In this document: positions 30,417-37,426 of the stretch, one piece after another
How the letters are laid out: every line of letters starts with the position of its first letter
Numbering within the stretch: the first letter of the stretch is position 1
From: Pandoraea faecigallinarum
GTDB lineage: Bacteria; Pseudomonadota; Gammaproteobacteria; Burkholderiales; Burkholderiaceae
NCBI RefSeq assembly: GCF_001029105.3
Contig: NZ_CP011807.3
Coordinates: forward strand, 3,844,001-3,908,000
Direction: 5' to 3'
Length of the DNA stretch: 64,000 bases
Notes under the pieces: generated by a model
What the model was told of the DNA's origin: nothing
The model's database searches: none
The model's input: the letters and a program-made list of their open reading frames with translations, nothing else
Program-made: the position numbers and the translations under genes

Positions 30417-31781
30417 TCACTCCACAGGAAACCGTTCGATCACCTCACGAACCGCCGTCAATACGGGCTCGACCTGCTCGTCGGTCATCGAACTGAGCCC
30501 GAGACGAAGCGCATGCGGCGCGTGGCGTGTCGTGGCATACGCCTGCGCCTTCGACACGGCGATACCACTTGCGGCAAGGGCAGATGCCACCCGATCCATG
30601 CGCAGGCCTTCCGGTAGGGGCAACCACAGAAACAACGACGAGGGATGCGCCACCACCTCCATACCGCGCAACACCTTCCGCGCGACGGCCTGGCGCCGTT
30701 TCGCGCTCTCGCGCTGGCGCTCCTCCTGACGCACGATGTCCCCGCCCGCCATCCATCGCGTGGCGATGGCCGTCACCAGGCTCGGCAGACTCCAGTACGT
30801 CGCGCGAATCACCCGCATGAGCGCCCCTGCGTGGCTCGCCGGCGTCACGACATGGCCGAACCGCAGCCCCGTCGCCACACTCTTCGAAATGCTCGCCACG
30901 TGAAATGTCCGCTCCGGCGCGAGTGTCACGACCGATGCCGGCGCATCGTCCACCAGATAGGCATACGTTGCGTCTTCGACGATCAGGCAGTCGTAGCGAC
31001 GTGCGATATCTACCAGACGCCGACGCTGCGCCTCGTTCAACACCCCGCCGAGCGGATTGTGCAAGGTCGGCATCGTGTAGATCGCGCGCACCGCGTGATG
31101 ACGACACGTCGCTTCCAGGGCATCGAGATCCGGGACGCCCTCTGCGAAGGGCACCGGCTTTAACGTCAGTCCCGCGAGCGACGCCGTCATTCGGAAGCCG
31201 GGATACGTCAACGCGTCGACGGCCACCGCATCGCCGGGGCGCAGCGCCGCTCGGACCACGACATCGAGTCCCTGTTGCGCGCCGCCCACGAGGAAAACGC
31301 GCTCGCCGGGCACGTCGATTCCCCGCGTGTCGCGCAAGTACGCCGCGACGATCTCGCGCTCGTGCCGGCGCCCGCCGGGCGGCTGCTGATGCAGCAACGC
31401 ACTGAGATCGCCCGCCGTCGTGAGTTCGCGCAACGTCGAGCGCAGCAGTTCGCTGCGATCGGGCCACGACGGATGGTTGAACGACAGGTCCACCGCACTG
31501 GAACTCAGCCGCGCCTCGTCGTCGACGTCCCACTCGCGCTGCATCGGACGGTCGCGCACGAACGTCCCCCGCCCGGTTTCCCCGACGACCAGTCCGAGAT
31601 CGCGCAGCTTCGCGTAGACCTTCGTGGCCGAGGCGACGGCGATGCCATATTGCGCCGCGAGCTTGCGGTGTGTCGGCAGCGCCATGCCCGGCGGGAACGC
31701 ACCGCTGCGAATGTCGTCGGACAAACGCGCGACGAGCGCGGCCACAGGCGACGTGGAGGAGGCTGACGAGGTGGGCGACAT
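30417..31781 (-). CDS. MocR/PdxR-type regulator (GntR HTH + aminotransferase-like domain)
   Basis: The 454-aa protein has an N-terminal GntR winged helix (residues ~5-75: GMALPTHRKLAAQYGIAVASATKVYAKL, split here as LPTHRKLAAQYG and ATKVYAKL). The C-terminal domain is a fold-type I aminotransferase-like domain with the PLP-lysine in SISKSVATGLRFG near residue 296. MocR proteins bind PLP, often with an amino compound, and act as regulators. The thioesterase gene is divergent, with a palindrome in the shared 114-bp gap, so it is the most obvious target besides autoregulation. Confidence 0.9.
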   Translation of the reverse strand: MSPTSSASSTSPVAALVARLSDDIRSGAFPPGMALPTHRKLAAQYGIAVASATKVYAKLRDLGLVVGETGRGTFVRDRPMQREWDVDDEARLSSSAVDLSFNHPSWPDRSELLRSTLRELTTAGDLSALLHQQPPGGRRHEREIVAAYLRDTRGIDVPGERVFLVGGAQQGLDVVVRAALRPGDAVAVDALTYPGFRMTASLAGLTLKPVPFAEGVPDLDALEATCRHHAVRAIYTMPTLHNPLGGVLNEAQRRRLVDIARRYDCLIVEDATYAYLVDDAPASVVTLAPERTFHVASISKSVATGLRFGHVVTPASHAGALMRVIRATYWSLPSLVTAIATRWMAGGDIVRQEERQRESAKRRQAVARKVLRGMEVVAHPSSLFLWLPLPEGLRMDRVASALAASGIAVSKAQAYATTRHAPHALRLGLSSMTDEQVEPVLTAVREVIERFPVE

Positions 31782-31826
31782 CGACGAAAGGGGCGAAGGG
31801 ACGAAGGGACGAAAGAACTGTACCTA

Positions 31827-31846
31827 GGACAATTTCTTGATTGTCC
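31827..31846. promoter_or_regulatory. Inverted repeat in the MocR / thioesterase intergenic region
   Basis: GGACAAT-N6-ATTGTCC is a perfect 7-bp inverted repeat, itself flanked by CCTA on the left and TAGG further right. It is centred between the divergent MocR and thioesterase starts. It is a plausible MocR operator, though MocR sites are often direct repeats. Confidence 0.55.
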
Positions 31847-31895
31847 GATTCTAGGCGACGACACTGAGCGGAGCAAATAACCACCGAGGCCTGCC

Positions 31896-32375
31896 ATGTC
31901 CGCCACCCCACTCCCGGTCCTGAACTACCTGCGAAGCCAGCTCGACGGCACACTGCGCGGCGACGAGACGATCCACATGCGTTACCCGACGGCAATCTCG
32001 CGATTCCTGGGCTTTCGCATCGTGGAGATCGGTGAAGCATCGGCGGTCATCGAATTGCACGCACGCACCGACCTCCACGGCAACCAGCAGGGCACCGTGC
32101 ACGGCGGCCTGCTCTGCGAGCTTGCAGATGCCGCCATCGGCACCGCACATTCCACGCTCATGGTCGAGGGCGAAACCTTCACCAGCATCGACCTGAAGGC
32201 CACGTTCCTGCGTCCCGTGTGGGAATCGCGTCTGCTCGCGCACGCATGGGCAACGCACCGCGGGCGCACCGTCTCCCACTATCAATGCGACATCGAGCGC
32301 GACGACGGCAAAGTCGTTGCACGCGTGGACAGCGCCGTCATGACCTTGCGCGGCGACCACGCCAAGGGCCGATAA
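31896..32375 (+). CDS. PaaI-type hotdog-fold acyl-CoA thioesterase
   Basis: The 159-aa protein has the hotdog thioesterase signature: HGNQQGTVHGGLLCELADA with the HGG motif, followed by SIDLKATFLRPV and a C-terminal strand DGKVVARVDSAVM. Enzymes of the PaaI/YdiI group hydrolyse aromatic or acyl-CoA thioesters in the cytoplasm. The gene is single and divergent from the MocR regulator. The exact CoA ester is not evident. Confidence 0.87.
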   Translation: MSATPLPVLNYLRSQLDGTLRGDETIHMRYPTAISRFLGFRIVEIGEASAVIELHARTDLHGNQQGTVHGGLLCELADAAIGTAHSTLMVEGETFTSIDLKATFLRPVWESRLLAHAWATHRGRTVSHYQCDIERDDGKVVARVDSAVMTLRGDHAKGR

Positions 32376-32440
32376 GCCACCATGCCCGGCGACCTTGCGA
32401 TCGACGGGCCATGACGTTGACCTTCCGGTCGGACGCCGAC

Positions 32441-33012
32441 TCAGAACGGCGCAGTCAATGTCAGGCGCAAACCCTGTTGCAAGCCGCCCATGCCCGTCGG
32501 CACGCTGTCGTCCAGGCCGAACAAGAACCCCCCGGTACGCAGCTTCGTGCCGGCACCGACCTGCACACGGTCGCTGCCGTACGGGCTGCCCGGCACGAAA
32601 TACACCGGTCCGCTCGCCGCGATATCGGCATACGCCAGCCCGGCGAGGCTCTGTCCGTTGAAGTCGTGCTGCAACTCAACGCGGAGGTAGGGAGAGAACG
32701 TGCCGAGGCGTGTCGCCTTCGCAAAGCCCGCGCGCACGCCCAGGGTTCCGGAAAGCGTGTTCACGTTCTGCTTGAAGTACGTGAGCGCGTTGAGTCCCGC
32801 GCCGGTCTCGCTGTACTGATCGAGTGTGGAGCGTGAGGCCGTCAGGCGTCCGTAGGGCGAGAACAGCCAGTCGTCTGTGCGGTATTCGTAACCGGCGGAC
32901 AACGAACCGAAGCACTGCTGGCCGTTGCGCTTGCCGCGCGCGAAGTCGTTCGCGTCGGTTACCCAGCGGCGCGAATCGAAACCGAGCGTACCGAAGCCTG
33001 CGACGGCAAGGG
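32441..33012 (-). pseudogene. Autotransporter beta-barrel remnant
   Basis: About 190 codons on the minus strand encode the end of an autotransporter translocator domain: YEYRTDDWLFSPYGRLTA, YSETGAGLNALTYFKQ, FSPYLRVELQHDFNGQ and the terminal strand GLRLTLTAPF ending in Phe. There is no passenger, signal peptide or start codon in this frame. The frame upstream of about 33012 is non-homologous because it lies antiparallel in frame over the next small gene. This is best read as the 3' stump left after a deletion. Confidence 0.7.
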
Positions 33013-33420
33013 TCAGATACCTCCGAGCAAGTCGTGGGAATCGAGAATCGCGTACGCGATTTCGGGACGCGCATCGAGGCAGCGCCGGATGGCGGCGGGA
33101 ATCGCGGAGCGGGTCTTCCGGCAGAGTCCCGGCTGTGCGTCGAGTTGGATGATGATGCCGCGCAGCGTTTTGACTTCGTTCGGGCCGGGCGAAATTCGCA
33201 ACCGGATGCCGAGTTGCGCGTGCATCAGGCCGATGACGCGATTCAGGTCGGCGTAACTGGAAATCGCTTCGATCCGTGCAATCAGCCGCTTCTCCTCCGT
33301 CTGCGTGAGCCTCAGGATGCGGCGGTCGCCATGCGGATCCTGCATGAGACTTTCCCGCTCGCAAGTGCAGGCACCGGGCGGGCATTCCGTACGGATGACA
33401 ATCTGGATCTCGGCGGCCAT
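33013..33420 (-). CDS. Conserved-looking hypothetical protein with N-terminal Cys pair
   Basis: I do not recognise a named family. The 135-aa protein starts MAAEIQIVIRTECPPGACTC and continues with a charged helical region (TQTEEKRLIARIEAISSYADLNRV) and a domain ending AILDSHDLLGG. The CPPGACTC motif could bind metal or form a disulphide. No signal peptide is seen. A GTG at 33465 would add 15 residues. The stop codon abuts the autotransporter stump, so a deletion may have joined the two; the full protein may originally have been longer. Confidence 0.6.
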   Translation of the reverse strand: MAAEIQIVIRTECPPGACTCERESLMQDPHGDRRILRLTQTEEKRLIARIEAISSYADLNRVIGLMHAQLGIRLRISPGPNEVKTLRGIIIQLDAQPGLCRKTRSAIPAAIRRCLDARPEIAYAILDSHDLLGGI

Positions 33421-33653
33421 GACGAGAACAGCGATGGAGTTGGAGGTCGTTTGGGAGGAGCGCACAGGTGCTCACACAGGCGGTCATTGTCGCCCCGGGC
33501 AGTATCGCCTGAGCGACGCCGCCGTTCCATTAGGGATTTCAACCGAGGCCGGCGGCCGCCCCCGGCGCCTGAGCCAACGCAAACGGGACCCGCGCGCCGG
33601 GCGTTATACTCTCGCGCTCTTAACGCCTTTGCTTCCCCCGAGGAACATGCCAG

Positions 33654-33995
33654 ATGAGCACACTGCCCCCTTGCCCGAAATGCCATTCCGAATTCACGTA
33701 TGAAGACGCCGGCATGTACATTTGCCCGGAATGCGGCAACGAATGGTCGGCGCAGGCCGAAGCGTCCGCCGAGCCGGCCGCGCGTGTCTACCGCGATTCG
33801 ACCGGTGCGATCCTGCAAAACGGCGACACCGTCACCGTCATCAAGGACCTGAAACTCAAAGGCGGCGGCGGCACGATCAAGATGGGCACCAAGGTAAAGA
33901 ACATCCGCCTCGTCGACAGCGACCACGACATCGATTGCAAGATCGACGGTTTCGGCGCCATGAGCCTGAAGACGGAGTTCGTCAGGAAGGTGTGA
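33654..33995 (+). CDS. yjdM: YjdM/PhnA-type zinc ribbon protein
   Basis: The 113-aa protein has an N-terminal zinc ribbon ([22 protein letters not shown]) and the C-terminal PhnA domain ([34 protein letters not shown]), full length for the YjdM family. E. coli YjdM was formerly called PhnA because of its position near phosphonate genes, but it is not a phosphonoacetate hydrolase and its role is unclear. Stands alone. Confidence 0.93.
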   Translation: MSTLPPCPKCHSEFTYEDAGMYICPECGNEWSAQAEASAEPAARVYRDSTGAILQNGDTVTVIKDLKLKGGGGTIKMGTKVKNIRLVDSDHDIDCKIDGFGAMSLKTEFVRKV

Positions 33996-34147
33996 TCCGG
34001 TCTGTCCCGTCGCGGGACGTTTCCCCCGATTCCTCCCACTTTGCGCAAGAAACGCTTTCCGTTTCGCGCGTTTATCGAATGGCGGCCGGTCCCTACACTG
34101 TCACGCATGCAGTGAGACGGGAGGAGACGCCCGCCAACAAGGAAAAA

Positions 34148-34188
34148 CCGGCGCACATCGGTGCGCCGGCGCACATCGGTGCGCCGGC
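34148..34188 (+). repeat. Tandem 18-bp hairpin repeat
   Basis: CCGGCGCACATCGGTGCG occurs twice in direct succession (34148-34165, 34166-34183) and is followed by CCGGC. Each copy forms a hairpin CCGGCGCAC-ATCG-GTGCGCCGG with a four-base loop. There is no T run, so it is not a standard terminator. It lies in the 262-bp gap after yjdM, which otherwise shows nothing. Confidence 0.7.
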
Positions 34189-34257
34189 TTCCGTGAAGCC
34201 CCCCAACCGTCTCCAGCAGGTGCGTGCTCACCCACGCCCTATCCACACCCGACGGCC

Positions 34258-34518
34258 ATGAAAAAGAAGATTGCTTTAGCGGCGTTTCTCGCAGTGCCCG
34301 GATCGTTTGCGATCCTGGCGCTCGCCTGTCTGCACCCCGTTCTGCGCCGCGAACTGGCGCGCGCCGCCGGTCTCGAGCCCGTCTTTGCCAACGTCTCGCG
34401 CCAGGTCGTGCTGCTCGCCCTCGTCTATCACCTGAACCTGCATCATCGCCATCGTGAACATGCCCTGCGCGCCTGCCTCGCGGGCGGCGGCACGGACTGC
34501 GACGCCTTCGCGCAGTAA
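34258..34518 (+). CDS. Small hydrophobic exported or membrane protein
   Basis: The 86-aa protein begins MKKKIALAAFLAVPGSFAIL, a positively charged start followed by a hydrophobic core like a signal anchor. A second weaker hydrophobic segment follows (VSRQVVLLALVYHLNL), then a His/Arg-rich stretch and two Cys. No family is recognised. No ribosome-binding site precedes the ATG, so its reality is moderately supported. It is convergent with nasS. Confidence 0.5.
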   Translation: MKKKIALAAFLAVPGSFAILALACLHPVLRRELARAAGLEPVFANVSRQVVLLALVYHLNLHHRHREHALRACLAGGGTDCDAFAQ

Positions 34519-34561
34519 GCACGCGGCACGTTCATCGCGGTCATCACGCCTATCACGCCCA

Positions 34562-35776
34562 TCACGCCCGAATGGCGAACCCGTCGACGTAAGCCCGCAG
34601 ATCCGCGGCGCTCGCGGTGTTCCAGATCCTGCCGTCGCACAACGTTTCACTCCCGGGCGGCGGTGCGACCGGCACGCCCTCGGCCCGCGCCGCCGCCTCG
34701 AACAATGCCGTGTGATTGACCGCGGCCGCCGTGTGCGCAGCCTGCGCGAGCGCGTCGTCCCCGACCATCCCCCAACGACGATACTGCGAGATGAACCACA
34801 TGCCGTCGGCGGGATGCGGGTAATTCACCGCACCGTCGTCGAAGAAGCTCACCGGCAGCAATGCATGCCGCCCCCGCAAGCGCCCGAAATCGCCCAGCAA
34901 TCGCGCCGCGATGAGATCGCGCGGCGCACCGACCCATGCCGGTTCGGCCAGCCAGCCAGCCGCCTCCGCCCGGTGCCCCGGCATGTCGAGCCAGCGGCAG
35001 GCGCTCAGCAGGGTGCGCACCAACGCCAGCGCCGTCTTCGGATAACGCAGGACGAAATCCCGCCGGCAAGCCAGCACCTTCTCCGGATGGTTCGGCCAGA
35101 TGTCGCTGGACACCGCGACCGTGCGTCCGAGTCCGCGTGCCTGCGCAACGGCATGCCACGGCTCACCGCAGCAAAAGCCGTCGAGCCCGCCCTCCTCCAT
35201 CGCCGCCACCATGTGGGCGGGCGGAATCACAATGCTGGTAATGTCCGTGAGCGGGTCGATGCCCTGCGCCGCAAACCAGTAGTTCATGAACATCGCGTGC
35301 GTGCCCGTGGGGAAGGTCTGCGCGAAGACCGGTCTACGACCGAGCGAGGCCAGGGCAGCGCGCAGGTCTGCGGTATCGGCCAGCGCGCCGGCCAGCGACG
35401 GCGTCACCGTCACCGCCTGTCCGTTGCGATTCAGCACCATGAGCACCGCCATGTCCTCGCGTGGGCCGCCGATCCCCAGCTGCACGCCATAGACCAGCCC
35501 GTAGAGGGAATGCGCCGCGTCGAGTTCGCCGGTGAGCAGCTTGTCGCGAATGGCCGCCCACGACGACTCCCGGCTCAGCTCCAGCGTGAGGCCATGCTCG
35601 TGCCCAAGCTCCAGACGCTTCGCCACGACCAGTGGCGCCGCGTCCGATAGCGCGACGAACCCCACGCGCAAGTGACGCTTCTCCGGCGCCTCATACGCCT
35701 CATGCGTCTCGTGCGCCTCGTGCAACATACGCTCCGGCAACGGCGCGCCGGAAGCCAACCATGATGACGTCGACAT
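34562..35776 (-). CDS. nasS: NasS-type cytoplasmic nitrate sensor
   Basis: The 404-aa protein is of the NrtA/CmpA nitrate-binding family (RVGFVALSDAAPLVVAKRLEL, GLDGFCCGEPWHAVAQARGLG, NYPHPADGMWFISQYRRWG). It has no signal peptide, so it should act in the cytoplasm. In nasST systems, NasS binds NasT when nitrate or nitrite is absent and releases it when the ion binds. It starts 9 bp after nasT, as expected for the pair. The N terminus has a short low-complexity HEAHETHEAYEA stretch; Met17 is an alternative start. Confidence 0.9.
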   Translation of the reverse strand: MSTSSWLASGAPLPERMLHEAHETHEAYEAPEKRHLRVGFVALSDAAPLVVAKRLELGHEHGLTLELSRESSWAAIRDKLLTGELDAAHSLYGLVYGVQLGIGGPREDMAVLMVLNRNGQAVTVTPSLAGALADTADLRAALASLGRRPVFAQTFPTGTHAMFMNYWFAAQGIDPLTDITSIVIPPAHMVAAMEEGGLDGFCCGEPWHAVAQARGLGRTVAVSSDIWPNHPEKVLACRRDFVLRYPKTALALVRTLLSACRWLDMPGHRAEAAGWLAEPAWVGAPRDLIAARLLGDFGRLRGRHALLPVSFFDDGAVNYPHPADGMWFISQYRRWGMVGDDALAQAAHTAAAVNHTALFEAAARAEGVPVAPPPGSETLCDGRIWNTASAADLRAYVDGFAIRA

Positions 35777-35785
35777 GAGCAGTGT

Positions 35786-36412
35786 CTATCCCAGTAATTC
35801 GGCAATCGAGACGAGCTGACGCGCCACCTCGACGAGCTTCTCGCCCTGATCCATCGCCCGCTTGCGCAGAATGGCATACGCCTCCTGCTCGGAAATCCTG
35901 CGCCGGTCCATGAGCAGCCGCTTCGCACGGTCGATCAGCTTGCGGTCGGCCAGTTCGCTCTCGGCCTTCGCCAGCCGGGCCCGCAGTTTCTCCTCGTGGG
36001 CGAAACGCGCCAGCGCGACTTCGAGAATCGGTGCGAGCCGGTCGGCTGCCAGCCCTTCGACAGAGTACGCCGTCACGCCCGCATCCACGGCCGCGCGAAT
36101 GAGCGACTGATTACCGTCGGCAGAGAACATCAGCACCGGGCGCGGCGCCGCCGCGTTCATGACCGCCAGTTGCTCCAGCGTGTCTCGCGACGGCGATTCG
36201 GTATCGATGATGACCACATCGGGCCGCTCGCTCTCGACCACACGCGGCAAGGCCTGCGGTTTGGCGACTTCGGCGAGCATCTCGCAGCCCAGACGCGCGA
36301 GCGCCGCGCGCAATTCGCCGATCGGTTTGTCGGTGTCCGTGACGAGGAGCACGCGCAGCACGCCCGAAGCGTGAGCCGGACGCGATGCGCCCGCCGCGGC
36401 GGGCGTGGCCAT
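35786..36412 (-). CDS. nasT: NasT-type ANTAR RNA-binding antiterminator
   Basis: A receiver-like domain (VLRVLLVTDTDKPIGELRAAL, with VVIIDTES) precedes a C-terminal ANTAR domain (KLIDRAKRLLMDRRRISEQEAYAILRK in pieces: RAKRLLMDRR, SEQEAYAILRK). ANTAR proteins bind hairpins in leader RNA and prevent termination. From ATG 36412 the protein is 208 aa, the usual NasT length; the frame also allows a TTG start at 36508 (240 aa). The likely target is the attenuator before nirB at 43077-43127, released when NasS senses nitrate. Confidence 0.9.
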   Translation of the reverse strand: MATPAAAGASRPAHASGVLRVLLVTDTDKPIGELRAALARLGCEMLAEVAKPQALPRVVESERPDVVIIDTESPSRDTLEQLAVMNAAAPRPVLMFSADGNQSLIRAAVDAGVTAYSVEGLAADRLAPILEVALARFAHEEKLRARLAKAESELADRKLIDRAKRLLMDRRRISEQEAYAILRKRAMDQGEKLVEVARQLVSIAELLG

Positions 36413-36610
36413 AACAGGCTCGGCGGCGACCGGTGTCGCCGAAGCCGTTGTCTTGCGGGAAGGAGCGGCCGGTGGATCGATCTCCCCGGCATCCGGTGTT
36501 TTCGGCAAGTTTGGTGAGGGCCGACACAGTCGGCCAGTCGGTGAAGAATCCGTTCTCGAAGCGCCTGGCGCTCAGTATAGGCACTGAATAGGTACTGCCG
36601 ATACAACGCG

Positions 36611-37378
36611 TCAGGCCGCCCGCGCGATGACATCCTCGCGTTGTTGTCGCGTCGTTGCAGCGTCCATCGCCGCTTCAGCGACCGCGCCGCCCACGAGGAG
36701 GATGGCAGGACTGGCGAAGCCGCCCGCCCGCACATCGGCGGCCAGCCGGCCCAGCGACGTCACCATGCGGCGTTCCTGCGGCGTGCCCGCCCACTGGACA
36801 ATGCCCGCCGGCGTGTGGGCATCGAGATGCGCGAGCAGCGCAGCGCTCAGTGCCTCGACCCGATGCAGTCCCATGTAGATCGCCAGCGTGGTACCGGTCG
36901 CGGCGAGCGCCGCCCAGTTCGGCGCACTGCCGTCCTGCCGGTGCGCGGTGACGAAGGTCACGCCCGCACAATGATCGCGATGCGTCAGCGACATGCCGAG
37001 GCCGGCCGCCGCCGCAAAGGCTGCCGACACGCCGTTGACGATCTCCACCGGCACGCCCGCGCGCCGCAGTGCCGTCATCTCCTCGCCCGCCCGGCCGAAC
37101 ATCAGTGCGTCGCCGCCCTTGACCCGCACCACATGCGCGCCGCATTTCGCGAACCGGCACATCATTCGTTCGATGAAAGCCTGCGGCGTGGAACGGCACC
37201 CGCCGCGCTTGCCCACGGCAATCACGCGTGCCTGCGGCGCGAGCGTGGCGATCTCCGGATTCGCCAGATCGTCGATGAGCAGCACATCGGCCTCGCCGAG
37301 CACGCGCGCCGCGCGTAACGTGAGCAGATCGAGTGCGCCGGGGCCGGCACTGAGCAGCGTGACTTTGCCTTGCTTCAT
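36611..37378 (-). CDS. cobA: Uroporphyrinogen-III C-methyltransferase (siroheme precursor)
   Basis: The 255-aa SAM-dependent methyltransferase has GPGALDLLTLRA at the N terminus, the active-site segment VRVKGGDALMFGRAGEE, and VNGVSAAFAAAAGLGM. It converts uroporphyrinogen III to precorrin-2. Its place after nirB, nirD and nasA indicates supply of siroheme for nitrite reductase. The start at 37378 has AAGGGAG upstream; 8 extra in-frame residues upstream are unlikely. A 198-bp gap separates it from nasT and could hold a separate promoter. Confidence 0.94.
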   Translation of the reverse strand: MKQGKVTLLSAGPGALDLLTLRAARVLGEADVLLIDDLANPEIATLAPQARVIAVGKRGGCRSTPQAFIERMMCRFAKCGAHVVRVKGGDALMFGRAGEEMTALRRAGVPVEIVNGVSAAFAAAAGLGMSLTHRDHCAGVTFVTAHRQDGSAPNWAALAATGTTLAIYMGLHRVEALSAALLAHLDAHTPAGIVQWAGTPQERRMVTSLGRLAADVRAGGFASPAILLVGGAVAEAAMDAATTRQQREDVIARAA

Positions 37379-37426
37379 GATCGTTCTCCCTTGATTCCTC
37401 AATGCTTCCGGTGTCGCCCATGCCGG

